A stretch of 64,000 nt of DNA from Alphaproteobacteria bacterium (GCA_037200445.1 JBBCGH010000001.1:1736001-1800000); one strand, 5' to 3'. Positions 18,974 to 28,024 are shown, numbered from the stretch's first letter. Program-made: numbers and translations. The notes: a model not told the origin generated them from the sequence alone.

Positions 18974-19972
18974 TCAGGCGCGCTTGCACGCGCCGAGCAC
19001 GAGCTTTCGAAAATCTGCGCCTTCCTCGATGTTCAGGCGGACCGGCAGGACGCGCATCCGCCCCGCAAGTTCGCTCAAAGTAGCGTCGCTCTGGATACGC
19101 GCGGCGTCCTTTTCGGTTGTGAGCAGCGAGAGCTTGTTGCGCGCTGCGTCGTCGATGAGCGCTCTCGCCTCTTTGGCGCCATACCGGTGATGATCGGCGA
19201 AACCGCGCCTGACTGGCGCATCGATCCTCGCCGCCGCCACCGTTGCAAAAAATTTATCCGGGTCGCCAATCCCCGCGAAGGCCAGCACTTTCCGGCCGGC
19301 CAGAGCCGCGACCGCTGCGGTGTCCGGTTCGAGCGTGGCGTGAAACAGCGGCAGCTTGCGCGTACGCGCGGCGGTCGCGAGTGGCGCCCCGCTCATCACG
19401 TTGCCGACGATCAGGATCGCATCGGCGCGATCGAGCTGCGGCGCGAGTGGCGCACGCAGCGGACCAGCGGGCAGGACGTATCCGTTGCCGATGCCGCGTC
19501 CGCCGTCGATGACAAGGATCGAGAGGTCCTTGGCGAGCGATGGATTCTGAAACCCATCGTCCATCACGATGATGCTTGCGCCTTTCTGGCGCGCGAGCTG
19601 CGCACCCGCGGTGCGATTCGCCGCCACGATCGCCGGCGCAACGAGTGAGAGCAGCAGCGGCTCGTCGCCGACCTGCACGGCGGTGTGGCCAGCTTCGACG
19701 ACCACAGGTCCGGCAAGCCGCCCACCGTAGCCACGCGTGAGGAAGTAAGGTCGCTCGCCGGCGTCGATCAGCATCCGTGCGATGGCCATCGCGGTCGGCG
19801 TCTTGCCGGCGCCGCCGACAGTCAGGTTGCCGACGCAAATCACCGGGATGCCGGCACGCGCTCCAGATTGCTTGAGCCGCCGTGCCGTGACGCCCCCGTA
19901 GATCGCCGCCAATGGTGATAGGAGTACCGCCGCAGCTCCCGGCTTCCCCCACCAGAAGCGCGGCGCCCGCAT
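18974..19972 (-). CDS. lpxK: tetraacyldisaccharide 4'-kinase
   Basis: Inner-membrane kinase that phosphorylates the 4' position of the lipid A disaccharide to give lipid IVA. The 332 residues show an N-terminal membrane-anchoring helix, the Walker A loop GGAGKT (53-58) within VGNLTVGGAGKTPTA, and the conserved DDGFQNPSL motif with the catalytic Asp pair. It is the last gene of the lipid A/Kdo operon and begins on the base after the waaA stop. The protein is of ordinary length and nothing suggests damage. Confidence 0.95.
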   Translation of the reverse strand: MRAPRFWWGKPGAAAVLLSPLAAIYGGVTARRLKQSGARAGIPVICVGNLTVGGAGKTPTAMAIARMLIDAGERPYFLTRGYGGRLAGPVVVEAGHTAVQVGDEPLLLSLVAPAIVAANRTAGAQLARQKGASIIVMDDGFQNPSLAKDLSILVIDGGRGIGNGYVLPAGPLRAPLAPQLDRADAILIVGNVMSGAPLATAARTRKLPLFHATLEPDTAAVAALAGRKVLAFAGIGDPDKFFATVAAARIDAPVRRGFADHHRYGAKEARALIDDAARNKLSLLTTEKDAARIQSDATLSELAGRMRVLPVRLNIEEGADFRKLVLGACKRA

Positions 19973-21274
19973 CTATCTGCGCTCTAGATCTAACTGCATC
20001 AGGTAAGGCTCGATCGCCGCGAACGTGCGGCGCAGCGCGCCGCCAAGCTGGTCGACCGTCGCTAGCGCCGCATCCGCCACCTGCTTGCGGGCCGCCGCAT
20101 CGGTGAGCCAGGCGCCGATGCGTACCGCGAGGCGATTGACGTCCAGCACCTCCTCGGCGCCGCGCGCCTCGTCGAGCGCCGCATAGATCTCGTTGAAATT
20201 CCACACATGCGGCCCGTGTAATATGGCGGCGCCGAGCTTTGCGGCCTCGATCGGGTTCTGCCCGCCGTGCCGCACCAACGAGCCGCCCATGAATACGATC
20301 GGGGCGAGGCGATAGATCAGCCCGAGCTCGCCGATCGTGTCGGCGACGTACACGTCGGTGCTGCGGTCGGGCAAGAGCCCGCGCGAGCGCGCGACCGCAA
20401 TGAGGCCGGCGGCGGTTGCGATTTCGACCACGCCGGAGCCGCGCTCCGGATGGCGCGGCGCGATGATGGTGAGCAGCCCCGGGAAGCTCTGCTTGAGGCG
20501 GCGATGCGCGTCGATGATGACGGCCTCTTCGCCGGGATGGGTGGATGCCGCCGCGATTACCGGCCGCTGGCGCACCACCGCGCGAACGGCCGTGAGCTTG
20601 CCGGCATCGACCGGCGGTGCCGGCACGTCGAGCTTCAGGTTGCCGGTCATGCTGACGCGCGGCGCGCCAAGCTCGGAATAGCGTTCGGCGTCGGGCTCGG
20701 ATTGCGCGAGACACAGGTCGAAGCGCGACAGCAGCGCGCCGATGGTGTGCGGAAGATAACGCCAGCGCGTGAACGAGCGCTCCGAGAGGCGCCCGTTCAC
20801 CAGGATCAGTGGAATGTGCCGCTCGGTGCAGGAGAGGATCAGGTTCGGCCAGAGATCGGACTCGGCAAGCAGCGCAAGGTTGGGGCGCCAGTGCTCGAAG
20901 AAGCGCGCCGCGTAGCGCGGGGTGTCGAGCGGGACGAACTGATGGATCGCACCCTCCGGCAGCCGCCGGTCGGCCAGCCGCGCCGAGGTGACGGTGCCTG
21001 ACGTCACGAGGACATTGAAATTGCGCGCCCGCAAGCCTTCCACCAGCGGAATGACGGCGAGCATCTCGCCCACGCTCGCGCCGTGCCCCCAGACCAGCGG
21101 TCCGGGCGGCCGCGCCACGGAGGATTCGCCGCGCCGCTCGGCGAGCCGCTGCGGATGCTCCTTGCCGCGGGAAAGGCGCCGCGCCAGCACGACGCGCGAC
21201 AAGGGTGTCGCCATCGCGGCGAAGCTCTGATAGGCGCGCAATGTCCACGGCAGCCGTTCAGCCACGCCCGGCAC
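19973..21274 (-). CDS. waaA: 3-deoxy-D-manno-octulosonic acid (Kdo) transferase
   Basis: Membrane-bound GT-B glycosyltransferase adding Kdo residues from CMP-Kdo to lipid IVA, linking lipid A to the core. The 433 residues contain the N-terminal anchor, the WGHGASVGE motif that carries the catalytic Glu, and the C-terminal FMGGSLVRHGGQNPIEAA CMP-Kdo site. The start is GTG at 21274; no ATG is suitably placed. It overlaps the acyltransferase gene upstream by 17 bases and abuts lpxK downstream, so the operon is compact. How many Kdo units it adds cannot be read from sequence. Confidence 0.95.
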   Translation of the reverse strand: MPGVAERLPWTLRAYQSFAAMATPLSRVVLARRLSRGKEHPQRLAERRGESSVARPPGPLVWGHGASVGEMLAVIPLVEGLRARNFNVLVTSGTVTSARLADRRLPEGAIHQFVPLDTPRYAARFFEHWRPNLALLAESDLWPNLILSCTERHIPLILVNGRLSERSFTRWRYLPHTIGALLSRFDLCLAQSEPDAERYSELGAPRVSMTGNLKLDVPAPPVDAGKLTAVRAVVRQRPVIAAASTHPGEEAVIIDAHRRLKQSFPGLLTIIAPRHPERGSGVVEIATAAGLIAVARSRGLLPDRSTDVYVADTIGELGLIYRLAPIVFMGGSLVRHGGQNPIEAAKLGAAILHGPHVWNFNEIYAALDEARGAEEVLDVNRLAVRIGAWLTDAAARKQVADAALATVDQLGGALRRTFAAIEPYLMQLDLERR

Positions 21275-21971
21275 CCCCGCGTCGATTGTCGGCGATCGCG
21301 TAGGCTCGCGCGGTCGCCGCGTTCAGATTGTCTTCCACCTGCCGCCGATATTGCTCCAGCGCGCCATTGTCGGTGTCGGCCGGCACCCACACGGGCTCCC
21401 CGCACACCGCACCGCCACGGCTGAATGGCAGATTTATGGTTGTCTTGTCCCAGTTGTCGAGAACGTAGCGCCGGCTGGTCGCGAGCGCGATGGGAAAGAT
21501 CGGACGTCCCGATTCGCGCGCCAGCATGACGATGCCGCGGCCCGCGACGCGCGCGATCTTCGGCACATCCGCGGTCAGCGCAACAGAGTCGCCCGCCTCC
21601 AGCGTGTCGAGCATCTCGCGGAACGCACCGAGGCCGCCCTTGCGGATGAAGCTCGCGCCGATGTCGCCCGAGCCGCGGATCGTCTCGATGCCGAGCCGCT
21701 TGGCCGCAATCGCGTTGATTTCAGCGTCACGATGACGCGAGATGAGCACCTTGCCGCGATCGCCGGGCCGTTTCGCGAACGCGCTCATGAAGTGCTGGCC
21801 GTGCCACATCGCGATGATGACCGGCAGGTGGGCGTCGAAGCGCGCATAACCGTCCGGCGGGTCGATCGTCACGCGTGTGGTGGCGTAGACGAAACGCATG
21901 TATTCCGCCGCGAGCGTACCGGCTGCGACCTGTACCCAGCGCTGACTCCCGAGGCGCTTCCACGACAACAT
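21258..21971 (-). CDS. lysophospholipid/lipid A acyltransferase family protein (DUF374)
   Basis: A 237-residue protein of the DUF374 group, related to LpxL/PlsC-type acyltransferases and routinely found next to waaA in alphaproteobacteria. Visible features include IIAMWHGQHFM (active-site-like His), SRHRDAE and ALTADVPK. The likely role is acylation or turnover of a lipid A or membrane lipid precursor at the inner membrane; this is inferred from context. ATG 21971 is preferred over the in-frame TTG at 21977. It overlaps waaA by 17 bases and follows DUF4170 after 14 bases. Confidence 0.82.
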   Translation of the reverse strand: MLSWKRLGSQRWVQVAAGTLAAEYMRFVYATTRVTIDPPDGYARFDAHLPVIIAMWHGQHFMSAFAKRPGDRGKVLISRHRDAEINAIAAKRLGIETIRGSGDIGASFIRKGGLGAFREMLDTLEAGDSVALTADVPKIARVAGRGIVMLARESGRPIFPIALATSRRYVLDNWDKTTINLPFSRGGAVCGEPVWVPADTDNGALEQYRRQVEDNLNAATARAYAIADNRRGGAGRG

Positions 21972-21985
21972 CGGCAAAGCGAACG

Positions 21986-22234
21986 TCAGGCCTGCCGCGT
22001 CGCGTCGATCGCGGGGTCGAGCAGCCGGTGCATGTGCACGATGAAATAGCGCGTCAGGGCGTTGTCGACGGTGCGTTGCGCGCGGCTTTTCCAGGCCGCG
22101 TAGGCGGCCGCATAATTCGGATAGATGCCGACGATATCGAGCTTGTCCAGATCCTTGAAGTCGACCGAATCGAGCGACTTCAACTCGCCGCCGAACACCA
22201 GGTGGAGCAATTGCTTCGGATTGACTTCGGTCAT
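21986..22234 (-). CDS. DUF4170 domain protein
   Basis: An 82-residue conserved protein found beside the lipid A/Kdo genes in Hyphomicrobiales. It contains QLLHLVFGGELKSLDSVDFK and a WKSRAQRTVDNALTRYFIVHMHRLLDP segment typical of the family. Function is unknown; placement between cysQ and the DUF374 acyltransferase suggests an envelope-linked role. The start at ATG 22234 is clear, and gene spacing (21 bases from cysQ, 14 to the acyltransferase) supports membership of one operon. Confidence 0.85.
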   Translation of the reverse strand: MTEVNPKQLLHLVFGGELKSLDSVDFKDLDKLDIVGIYPNYAAAYAAWKSRAQRTVDNALTRYFIVHMHRLLDPAIDATRQA

Positions 22235-22255
22235 GTCCTCAATTCCTGCCCCGGC

Positions 22256-23056
22256 TCATGCGAATGCCAATGTCTTCGCGCGCACCAGCGCGAGAAACGA
22301 CTCGTGGCGCGAGCGCCCGGCAGCAACAAGCGCGCCATGCAACGGATCTGCGCGATTGTAAATGGGGGTTTGACCCGCGAACGTGGTCAGTGCGCCGCCG
22401 GCTTGGTGCACCAAAAGATCGGCAGCCGCAAGGTCCCAGTCGTGGCTGTTGCCAGACGCGAAGGCAAGATCGAGGGTGCCGGCGGCGACGCGCGCAAGGC
22501 GCAGCGCCAGCGAGAAAACCTTCGGTTCCATCACAAGATCCGGCGCCTGCGCGGCGAGCCGCTCCAACATCGGCCTCGGACCTGCGGCGGTGATGCCGGC
22601 GAAATCCGAGCCCGGATTTGCCGTAACGGCAACACCGTTCAGCGTTGTCGGTGTTCCAGCCGCCGCAGCGTAAAGCGCGTTCTGTAGCGGTGCGAAGATC
22701 GCGGCGATCACCGGGCGTCCAGCCTCGACGAGGGCGACCGAGATCGACCAGTCGTGCCGGCCAGAGAGAAAAGCGCGCGTCCCGTCGATCGGATCGACGA
22801 CCCAAACGCGCGATGCGGAGAGACGCGCGCGATCGTCCTCGGTCTCTTCCGACAGCCAGCCGCAGTCGGGCGCGAGTTCTCTCAGCCGCTGGCGCAGGAA
22901 ATTGTCGACCGCAATGTCGGCCTCGCTCACCGGCGAGCCGCCCTGCTTGCTCCAGCTTTTCGGGGTCGTTTCGAGTGCCCGGACCGCAAGCGCGCCCGCC
23001 TCGCGCACCGTGGCTTCGATCGCGGCTTGCAGCGATGCGCCGTCAGGTGCCCGCAA
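22256..23056 (-). CDS. cysQ: 3'(2'),5'-bisphosphate nucleotidase / inositol monophosphatase family protein
   Basis: Mg-dependent phosphatase of the FIG superfamily, 266 residues. The metal site is complete: SEETEDD for the Glu, WVVDPIDGTRAF for the Asp pair, and the C-terminal WDLAAADLLVHQAGG. CysQ removes the 3'-phosphate of PAP(S) and supports sulfate assimilation; an inositol-phosphatase activity is possible. The start appears to be TTG at 23056, preceded by GGAGGG at 8 bases, and the gene overlaps the end of pmbA by 14 bases. It is the second gene of the lipid A operon as drawn here. Confidence 0.85.
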   Translation of the reverse strand: MRAPDGASLQAAIEATVREAGALAVRALETTPKSWSKQGGSPVSEADIAVDNFLRQRLRELAPDCGWLSEETEDDRARLSASRVWVVDPIDGTRAFLSGRHDWSISVALVEAGRPVIAAIFAPLQNALYAAAAGTPTTLNGVAVTANPGSDFAGITAAGPRPMLERLAAQAPDLVMEPKVFSLALRLARVAAGTLDLAFASGNSHDWDLAAADLLVHQAGGALTTFAGQTPIYNRADPLHGALVAAGRSRHESFLALVRAKTLAFA

Positions 23057-24395
23057 CGGTCAATCCCTCCATCCGCACCGTCGGTGCATTGGTGCCATAG
23101 CGGAATTCGAGGTCGTTCGCGGGCGTCAGCGAAGCGAAGATGTCGTTGAGATGTCCGGCGATCGTCACCTCGCTTACCGGATAGGTCAGTTCGCCGTTCT
23201 CAATCCACAACCCGGACGCGCCGCGGCTGTAATCGCCGGTGACGAGATTGGTGCCCATGCCGATCAGGTCGGTCACGTAGAAGCCGTCCTTGATGCCGGC
23301 AATCAGCTCTTTCGGTGTCTGCTTGCCGGCTTGGAGGTGCAAGTTGGTCGGGGACGGGGAGGGCGCAGAGGAGACACCGCGCGCCGCATGGCCGGTCGTC
23401 TCAAGACCGAGCTCGCGCGCCGTCGCCGAATCGAGGAACCAGGACTTCAGCACGCCGTCCTCGACGACCGCGAGCCGCCTTCCCGCAATGCCTTCGGAGT
23501 CGAACGGCCGCGAGCGCTGGCCGCGCTTGCGCAGCGGATCGTCGACGATGCAAATTTCGGAGCGGAACAGCTTCTCGCCCATGCGATCTTTCAGGAAGCT
23601 CGTCTTGCGCGCGATGGATGCGCCATTGATCGCGCCGGCAAGCGAGCCGACTAGTGTGCCGGCAATGCGCGGATCGAACACGACCGGCACGCGCCGGGTC
23701 TCGACCTTGCGCGGGTTGAGCCGCTTGACCGCGCGCTCGCCGGCGAGCTTGCCGATCTTCTCCGGCGCTTCGAGATCGCTCGCATGGAGCGTGGAGGAGA
23801 AGTCGTAGTCGCGCTCCATCGCTGTGCCGCTGCCCGCGATCGCAACCATCGACATCGAATGGCGCGAGCCGACATAGGCGCCGCGAAAGCCGTGACTGGT
23901 GACCAGCACCATTCCGCCGATGCCCGCCGAAGCGCCGGCGCCGGCGGACTTGCTTACGCCCTTGACGGCGAGGCCCGCGGCCTCGGCGGCACGCGCGCGT
24001 GCCTCCAGGGTGGCGACGTCGGGCAGCGCCGGGTCGACCAGATCGAGATCGGGAAATTCGTGCGCCAGGAGCGCCGCATCCGCAAGGCCGGCGAACTGAT
24101 CCTCCGGCGCGACACGCGCCATCGCGACCGCGCGTTCGGCGAGCGCATCCGCGCCGTTGCCTCTCATGTCGTTGGTTGAGACCACCGCCTGGCGTTTGCC
24201 GACCAGCACGCGCAGGCCCATGTCGTCGCCTTCGGCGCGCTCGCTTTCCTCGACCGCGCCGTCGCGCACTTCGACCGAAAGGGAGATCGAGCGCACCGCC
24301 AGCGCGTCGGCAGCGTCCGCACCGGCACGCCGCGCCGCGCTGACGAGACGCTCGGCAAGATCGATCAGTCGAGATTGGTCGAGAAAGGATGACAT
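23043..24395 (-). CDS. pmbA: TldD/PmbA family protein (TldE-like subunit)
   Basis: A 450-residue protein of the TldD/TldE metalloprotease family, which matures modified peptides and clears CcdA-like antitoxins in enterobacteria. It lacks the HExxxH zinc motif of TldD, as expected for the PmbA/TldE partner. Recognisable stretches are VRDGAVEESERAEGDDMGLRV near the N-terminus and VTGDYSRGASGLWIENGE near the C-terminus. It leads the pmbA-cysQ-DUF4170-DUF374-waaA-lpxK operon. No tldD gene lies in the window. Confidence 0.9.
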   Translation of the reverse strand: MSSFLDQSRLIDLAERLVSAARRAGADAADALAVRSISLSVEVRDGAVEESERAEGDDMGLRVLVGKRQAVVSTNDMRGNGADALAERAVAMARVAPEDQFAGLADAALLAHEFPDLDLVDPALPDVATLEARARAAEAAGLAVKGVSKSAGAGASAGIGGMVLVTSHGFRGAYVGSRHSMSMVAIAGSGTAMERDYDFSSTLHASDLEAPEKIGKLAGERAVKRLNPRKVETRRVPVVFDPRIAGTLVGSLAGAINGASIARKTSFLKDRMGEKLFRSEICIVDDPLRKRGQRSRPFDSEGIAGRRLAVVEDGVLKSWFLDSATARELGLETTGHAARGVSSAPSPSPTNLHLQAGKQTPKELIAGIKDGFYVTDLIGMGTNLVTGDYSRGASGLWIENGELTYPVSEVTIAGHLNDIFASLTPANDLEFRYGTNAPTVRMEGLTVAGT

Positions 24396-24698
24396 CAGGC
24401 GCTTACGCTTTAGGGAGTGGGTGGGAGGCTGGCAAGGGCAGGCGAAAACCGCCCGGATTGCGCTGGCGCTGCCTTCATGTTGGTTTCCGCATCGTTATCG
24501 GCAAGGGCGCAATTGATTCGAATGCGCCCGTTTTCCGACAAATCGCGCCATCGCGGCAAGATGGCGTCAATCATGTCGAGGGAACTAGCATTCGCTACGG
24601 CCCATTAACCAGCGAAATTAAGCCGATTCCGATGGCGTTTTGGCATGCTGCGCGCAACGTCCGGACAGAGAAAAAAAGAGTCCGGCAGGGAGCGAATT
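24396..24698. other. intergenic region with three GANTC sites upstream of DUF6101
   Basis: A 303-base gap between divergent pmbA and the DUF6101 gene. It holds CcrM target sites GATTC (24515-24519), GATTC (24625-24629) and GAGTC (24678-24682), plus TTAACC and a second TTAA nine bases further on (24605-24621). No convincing small ORF, RNA gene or terminator is seen. Confidence 0.5.
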
Positions 24699-25277
24699 GT
24701 GAGGCGTCAAACCGAGCTCGGCTCAGCCGGGTCGGGCCGCACCGCGCGGCTCGACCCCCTCGCTCTGCCCGTTCGCTTCACGGCGAGCGATGCCGTGGCG
24801 GACGAGAGCGTGCGCCATGTCGAACTGCATCGCGAGCGCGTGATCCTGCGCCGTGCCGTACAGGGCATGCGCATCGCGCTCAACGTGCCGGTGCAGGCCT
24901 TCCTCGGCGTCTCGATCCGGCTCACGCCGGAGCAGAACGGCGCGCCGGGGGGCGTTGGAGTTTTTCTCGAGCATCGCGACCCGGCGCTCTCGATCGAGCT
25001 CTATTCGGCGCACGATTCAGATGACGTCGTTGCCGAGTGGCAGCTGTGGTCGCGCGTGCTCGGCGTGCCCTGCCTCGTTACGGGCAGCGACGGCGTGCTC
25101 GCCTCGCCTTTCCCGATGCTCGGCGCGGTCCGCTTCAAGGCGCCCGCGCAACGCCGCCGGCGCCGCTCGCCGCTCAGTAAGCGCCGCCCGCGCTTTCTCG
25201 CGCGCCGCCGGGCGGGCGTCGCACACCATGCGCCGCTCGTCCACCAGGGCGAGCGCGAAATCATCGCGCGGAATTAG
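24699..25277 (+). CDS. DUF6101 family protein
   Basis: Conserved Hyphomicrobiales protein of unknown function, 192 residues from GTG 24699. Recognised from RLDPLALPVRFTASD, then VRHVELHRERVILRRAVQGM and a middle segment with the DPALSIELYSAHD-like pattern. The C-terminal third is very rich in Arg and Lys (RRRRRSPLSKRRPRF), suggesting nucleic-acid or membrane-surface contact. GTG is preceded by a GGCAGGGAGC ribosome site; an in-frame start at 24645 has none. It converges on the FKBP gene with a 4-base overlap of their 3' ends. Confidence 0.72.
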   Translation: MRRQTELGSAGSGRTARLDPLALPVRFTASDAVADESVRHVELHRERVILRRAVQGMRIALNVPVQAFLGVSIRLTPEQNGAPGGVGVFLEHRDPALSIELYSAHDSDDVVAEWQLWSRVLGVPCLVTGSDGVLASPFPMLGAVRFKAPAQRRRRRSPLSKRRPRFLARRRAGVAHHAPLVHQGEREIIARN

Positions 25278-25729
25278 CCCTTCACGCCCAGCAGTTCCAC
25301 CTCGAACATCAGCGTCGCATTCGGTGGGACCACGCCGCCGGCACCGCGCGCGCCATAACCGAGCGAGGGAGGGATGATCAGCGTACGCTTGCCGCCGACC
25401 TTCATGCTGGCGACGCCCTCGTCCCAGCCCGCGATCACCCGGCGCGTTCCGATCGGAAACTCGAACGGTTCGCCCCGATCCACGGATGAATCGAATTTCT
25501 TACCCTTCTGACCGTTCTCGTAAAGCCATCCGGTGTAATGCATCACACACGTCTGGCCGGTCTTCGGCGTCGCGCCGGTGCCGACCTTCGTGTCGGTGAT
25601 TTGAAGTCCCGAAGGTGTGGTCATGGTCTGCCCGGTTTGAGCGGTTGCGGTGGTCGATGCGCCGATGCTGATGGGCAGCGTGGCGGCAAGGAGGATTGCC
25701 AGCGGTCTGAGGCGAGAAAAAATTTGCAT
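25274..25729 (-). CDS. FKBP-type peptidyl-prolyl cis-trans isomerase, exported
   Basis: Prolyl isomerase of 151 residues with a cleavable signal peptide (about 1-31, ending TTATAQ), so it works in the periplasm. The FKBP domain includes VMHYTGWLYENG, KFDSSVDRGEPFEFPIG, VIAGWDEGV and the C-terminal SLGYGARG and PPNATLMFEVELL, with ligand-pocket Tyr, Phe, Trp and Phe in place. ATG 25729 is chosen from the signal peptide and a GGAAGGA ribosome site; a longer open frame upstream has no support. Convergent with DUF6101. Confidence 0.93.
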   Translation of the reverse strand: MQIFSRLRPLAILLAATLPISIGASTTATAQTGQTMTTPSGLQITDTKVGTGATPKTGQTCVMHYTGWLYENGQKGKKFDSSVDRGEPFEFPIGTRRVIAGWDEGVASMKVGGKRTLIIPPSLGYGARGAGGVVPPNATLMFEVELLGVKG

Positions 25730-25803
25730 GCGCGTCCTTCCTTGGTCGGTTATGGCGGCTCGGCGGCACCGTCCTCGAAATGCACCGTTTTGTAAATCGT
25801 GGC

Positions 25804-26421
25804 TCAGCTCTGCGCGGCTGCCGACCGCGATCGTGACCAATAGGCGGCGATTTCGGCGGCGATGATGCACGGAATTGCGCTGAGCGCGTACTGGGCGAAC
25901 ACCACGACATGCGCGAAGGGGCCGAGGTTGCCGATCCCGATCTGGGAGCCCTGTGTGAAAATCACCCAGATCCACTGGCCGAACAGCAGAGCCGCACCCC
26001 AGCGCCATGCATGCCGCGGAAACTGAAAGCCGAGGCCCGCCGCCACGGCGCACATCCCCGGCATCACGACAAGCCAGTACCAGGACTGGAACGACGCGCC
26101 CTTACCCTCGAGCAGCGCCATGTACCAGCTACCGATTGCGGCTGCGAACGCGAGAACGAGCACATCGCGCGTCCATGTGTCGCGCCGGCTAAATGCGATC
26201 AGGTTCGCGCCGAAACGGTTCGCGATGTGCCATCCCGCAACTGCGCCGGCGATCGCACCGAGCGCCACGACGGCCAGCACAGTCGGCGTGCTGCACAAAT
26301 TCGAGGCCGGCCAGAGCACGCCGCAGGCAAGATCGTTGAAGCCGTACAAACCCGCTTGGTAGCCGGAGAGTGCGCCGACAAGTGCGCTCGCGAACTTGAA
26401 TTGAACGGAAACGTTGCTCAT
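25804..26421 (-). CDS. hypothetical multi-span membrane protein
   Basis: A 205-residue protein with about five to six hydrophobic segments, Trp-rich loops (WALLEGKG-like, FQSWYWLVVMPGM, WGAALLFGQWIW) and a short polar C-terminus. I do not recognise the family. The helix layout resembles small integral proteins of unknown function in Bradyrhizobium relatives. ATG 26421 has GGAGG upstream and replaces a longer frame beginning at 26481. It is flanked by FKBP downstream and ubiA upstream, with wider gaps (about 75 and 120 bases), so it is probably its own transcription unit. Confidence 0.65.
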   Translation of the reverse strand: MSNVSVQFKFASALVGALSGYQAGLYGFNDLACGVLWPASNLCSTPTVLAVVALGAIAGAVAGWHIANRFGANLIAFSRRDTWTRDVLVLAFAAAIGSWYMALLEGKGASFQSWYWLVVMPGMCAVAAGLGFQFPRHAWRWGAALLFGQWIWVIFTQGSQIGIGNLGPFAHVVVFAQYALSAIPCIIAAEIAAYWSRSRSAAAQS

Positions 26422-26543
26422 GAACTGCCTCCATCGCGCTCGAAACCCCTTCGCAACGTTTGTCGCCTTCGCCGTGAACATAGTTCACGAAATTCTCGAA
26501 AGAGCATGGGCGGTAATTAGATAGAGGAAACAGGATGGGTCCC

Positions 26544-27479
26544 TTAGACCGTGTACGCCGCGTACAGCGCGTCGCTGATCAGTGCGGCGAACAGGATCAG
26601 TCCGGCGTCGCGGTTCGACTTGAACAGCCTCAGGCACAGGTCCGGATCGTCGATATCGAGCCGTTCGATCTGCCAGCCGAGATGCGCGCCGAAGAAGACA
26701 CAGCCGACCGCGAACACCGCGCCCGTTCCGGCGGCAACGCCCGCGAGCCCGATCAGCACCACGGCGAGCGAATAGAAGCCAATCAGGGCCAGCCGCGTTC
26801 GCTCGCCGAACAGCCGCGCGGTCGATTTGACCCCGATCAATGCGTCGTCCTCACGGTCCTGGTGCGCATAGATCGTGTCGTAGCCGATCACCCAGGCGAT
26901 CGAGCCGGCGTAGAGAAGCAACGCCGGCGCATCGATCTGCGCGAACACCGCGGCCCAGCCCATCAGCGCGCCCCATGAGAAGGCGAGACCGAGCACGATC
27001 TGCGGCCACCAGGTGACGCGCTTGGCGAGCGGGTAGACCGCGACGACCGCGAGCGACGCAATCCCGAGCAGGATGGTGAAGCGGTTGAACTGGACGAGGA
27101 TCGCGAGGCCAGCCAGGGCCTGAAGCGCAAGAAAGATCGCGGCGGCGCGCACGCTGACTTGGCCCGATGGGATCGGCCGCGAACGAGTGCGCGCGACCTG
27201 CGCATCCAGGTTGCGGTCGATGATGTCGTTCCAGGTGCAGCCCGCGCCGCGCATCACGAAGGCGCCGGCAAAGAACAGGAACACGTGCCAGGGATTGGGA
27301 TAGGGGTGGCCGGCAGCGACCGCGGCGAGGCCGGCCGACCACCAGCACGGCATCAGCAACAGCCAGGCGCCGATCGGCCGGTCGGCACGCGCGAGCCGCA
27401 GATACGGGCGGCAGAAGGGCGGGGCGTGCGTATCGACCCAGTTTCCGGTCGCGTCGGAAACCCGGCCCGCTTCGATCAT
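26544..27479 (-). CDS. ubiA: 4-hydroxybenzoate polyprenyltransferase
   Basis: Integral membrane prenyltransferase that attaches the polyprenyl tail to 4-hydroxybenzoate in ubiquinone synthesis. The 311 residues contain both Asp-rich sites: NDIIDRNLD (N84, D85, D88, D92) and DREDDALIGVKS, with about nine membrane spans. Its ATG at 27479 overlaps the TGA of the upstream secreted-protein gene by 4 bases, an unexpected partner. The N-terminal ~25 residues are extra compared with E. coli UbiA, as is common in alphaproteobacteria. Confidence 0.94.
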   Translation of the reverse strand: MIEAGRVSDATGNWVDTHAPPFCRPYLRLARADRPIGAWLLLMPCWWSAGLAAVAAGHPYPNPWHVFLFFAGAFVMRGAGCTWNDIIDRNLDAQVARTRSRPIPSGQVSVRAAAIFLALQALAGLAILVQFNRFTILLGIASLAVVAVYPLAKRVTWWPQIVLGLAFSWGALMGWAAVFAQIDAPALLLYAGSIAWVIGYDTIYAHQDREDDALIGVKSTARLFGERTRLALIGFYSLAVVLIGLAGVAAGTGAVFAVGCVFFGAHLGWQIERLDIDDPDLCLRLFKSNRDAGLILFAALISDALYAAYTV

Positions 27480-28024
27480 TTTGTCAGCACGTTACCCGTC
27501 AGCGTGTCGAATGTGCCGCTTTGCGGCGCCAGCGGGTCGAGCGTGGTGCCCGGGATGCGTGTCGTGCCAAGCGCTTCGCTCAGGCCCGGTCCGGTCGGAT
27601 GCGGCGCGCCGGCTGGACCCGCCGCGCAGATCTTGTTTTGGGTTTCCATCGTGCGTTGGTGGTTCGCCTTCATGGCGACCGCGGCCTCAGGCGGGATACC
27701 GCACGACTTCGAGTTATCGACGATGAACTTGACGACCTTGGCCTCCGCCGTCGAATAGTTCTTGAACATGTTGCAGGCCTCTTCGCGTGAAGGCTTGTTT
27801 TTTGCCTCCATAGCCTTCTTCAGCGCTATGCCGCGCTTTTCGGCCTCCGCCTTGAGCGGCGCGAAGTCCTTGAGGCATGGCGGCTCCTGCGGGCGCTGCT
27901 GCTGAAACGGGGCTTGTCCGGGCATGTACATGCCCGGCCCCATCATCTGGGCGGAAGCACTAGCCGTCAGGCCCACGATCATGAGTGCCGCTACCGGCAC
28001 GGCGCGAATCGACATTCCCCTCAT
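27476..28024 (-). CDS. secreted hypothetical protein with conserved Cys residues
   Basis: About 180 residues with a signal peptide (ending TASASAQ) followed by a Met/Pro/Gln-rich stretch (MMGPGMYMPGQAPFQQQRP) and a helical domain with three cysteines (CLKDF, EACNMF, SCGIPP). I recognise no named family; similar proteins follow ubiA in Bradyrhizobium relatives. Two starts are possible, ATG 28024 and ATG 28015; the longer is given because the shorter would place the ribosome site too close. It overlaps ubiA by 4 bases and is likely its operon leader. Confidence 0.68.
   Translation of the reverse strand: MRGMSIRAVPVAALMIVGLTASASAQMMGPGMYMPGQAPFQQQRPQEPPCLKDFAPLKAEAEKRGIALKKAMEAKNKPSREEACNMFKNYSTAEAKVVKFIVDNSKSCGIPPEAAVAMKANHQRTMETQNKICAAGPAGAPHPTGPGLSEALGTTRIPGTTLDPLAPQSGTFDTLTGNVLTK

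Noticed and set aside
24605-24621. CtrA box upstream of DUF6101
   Set aside because: The two TTAA half-sites are nine bases apart, not the seven of the consensus; kept only as a weak note.
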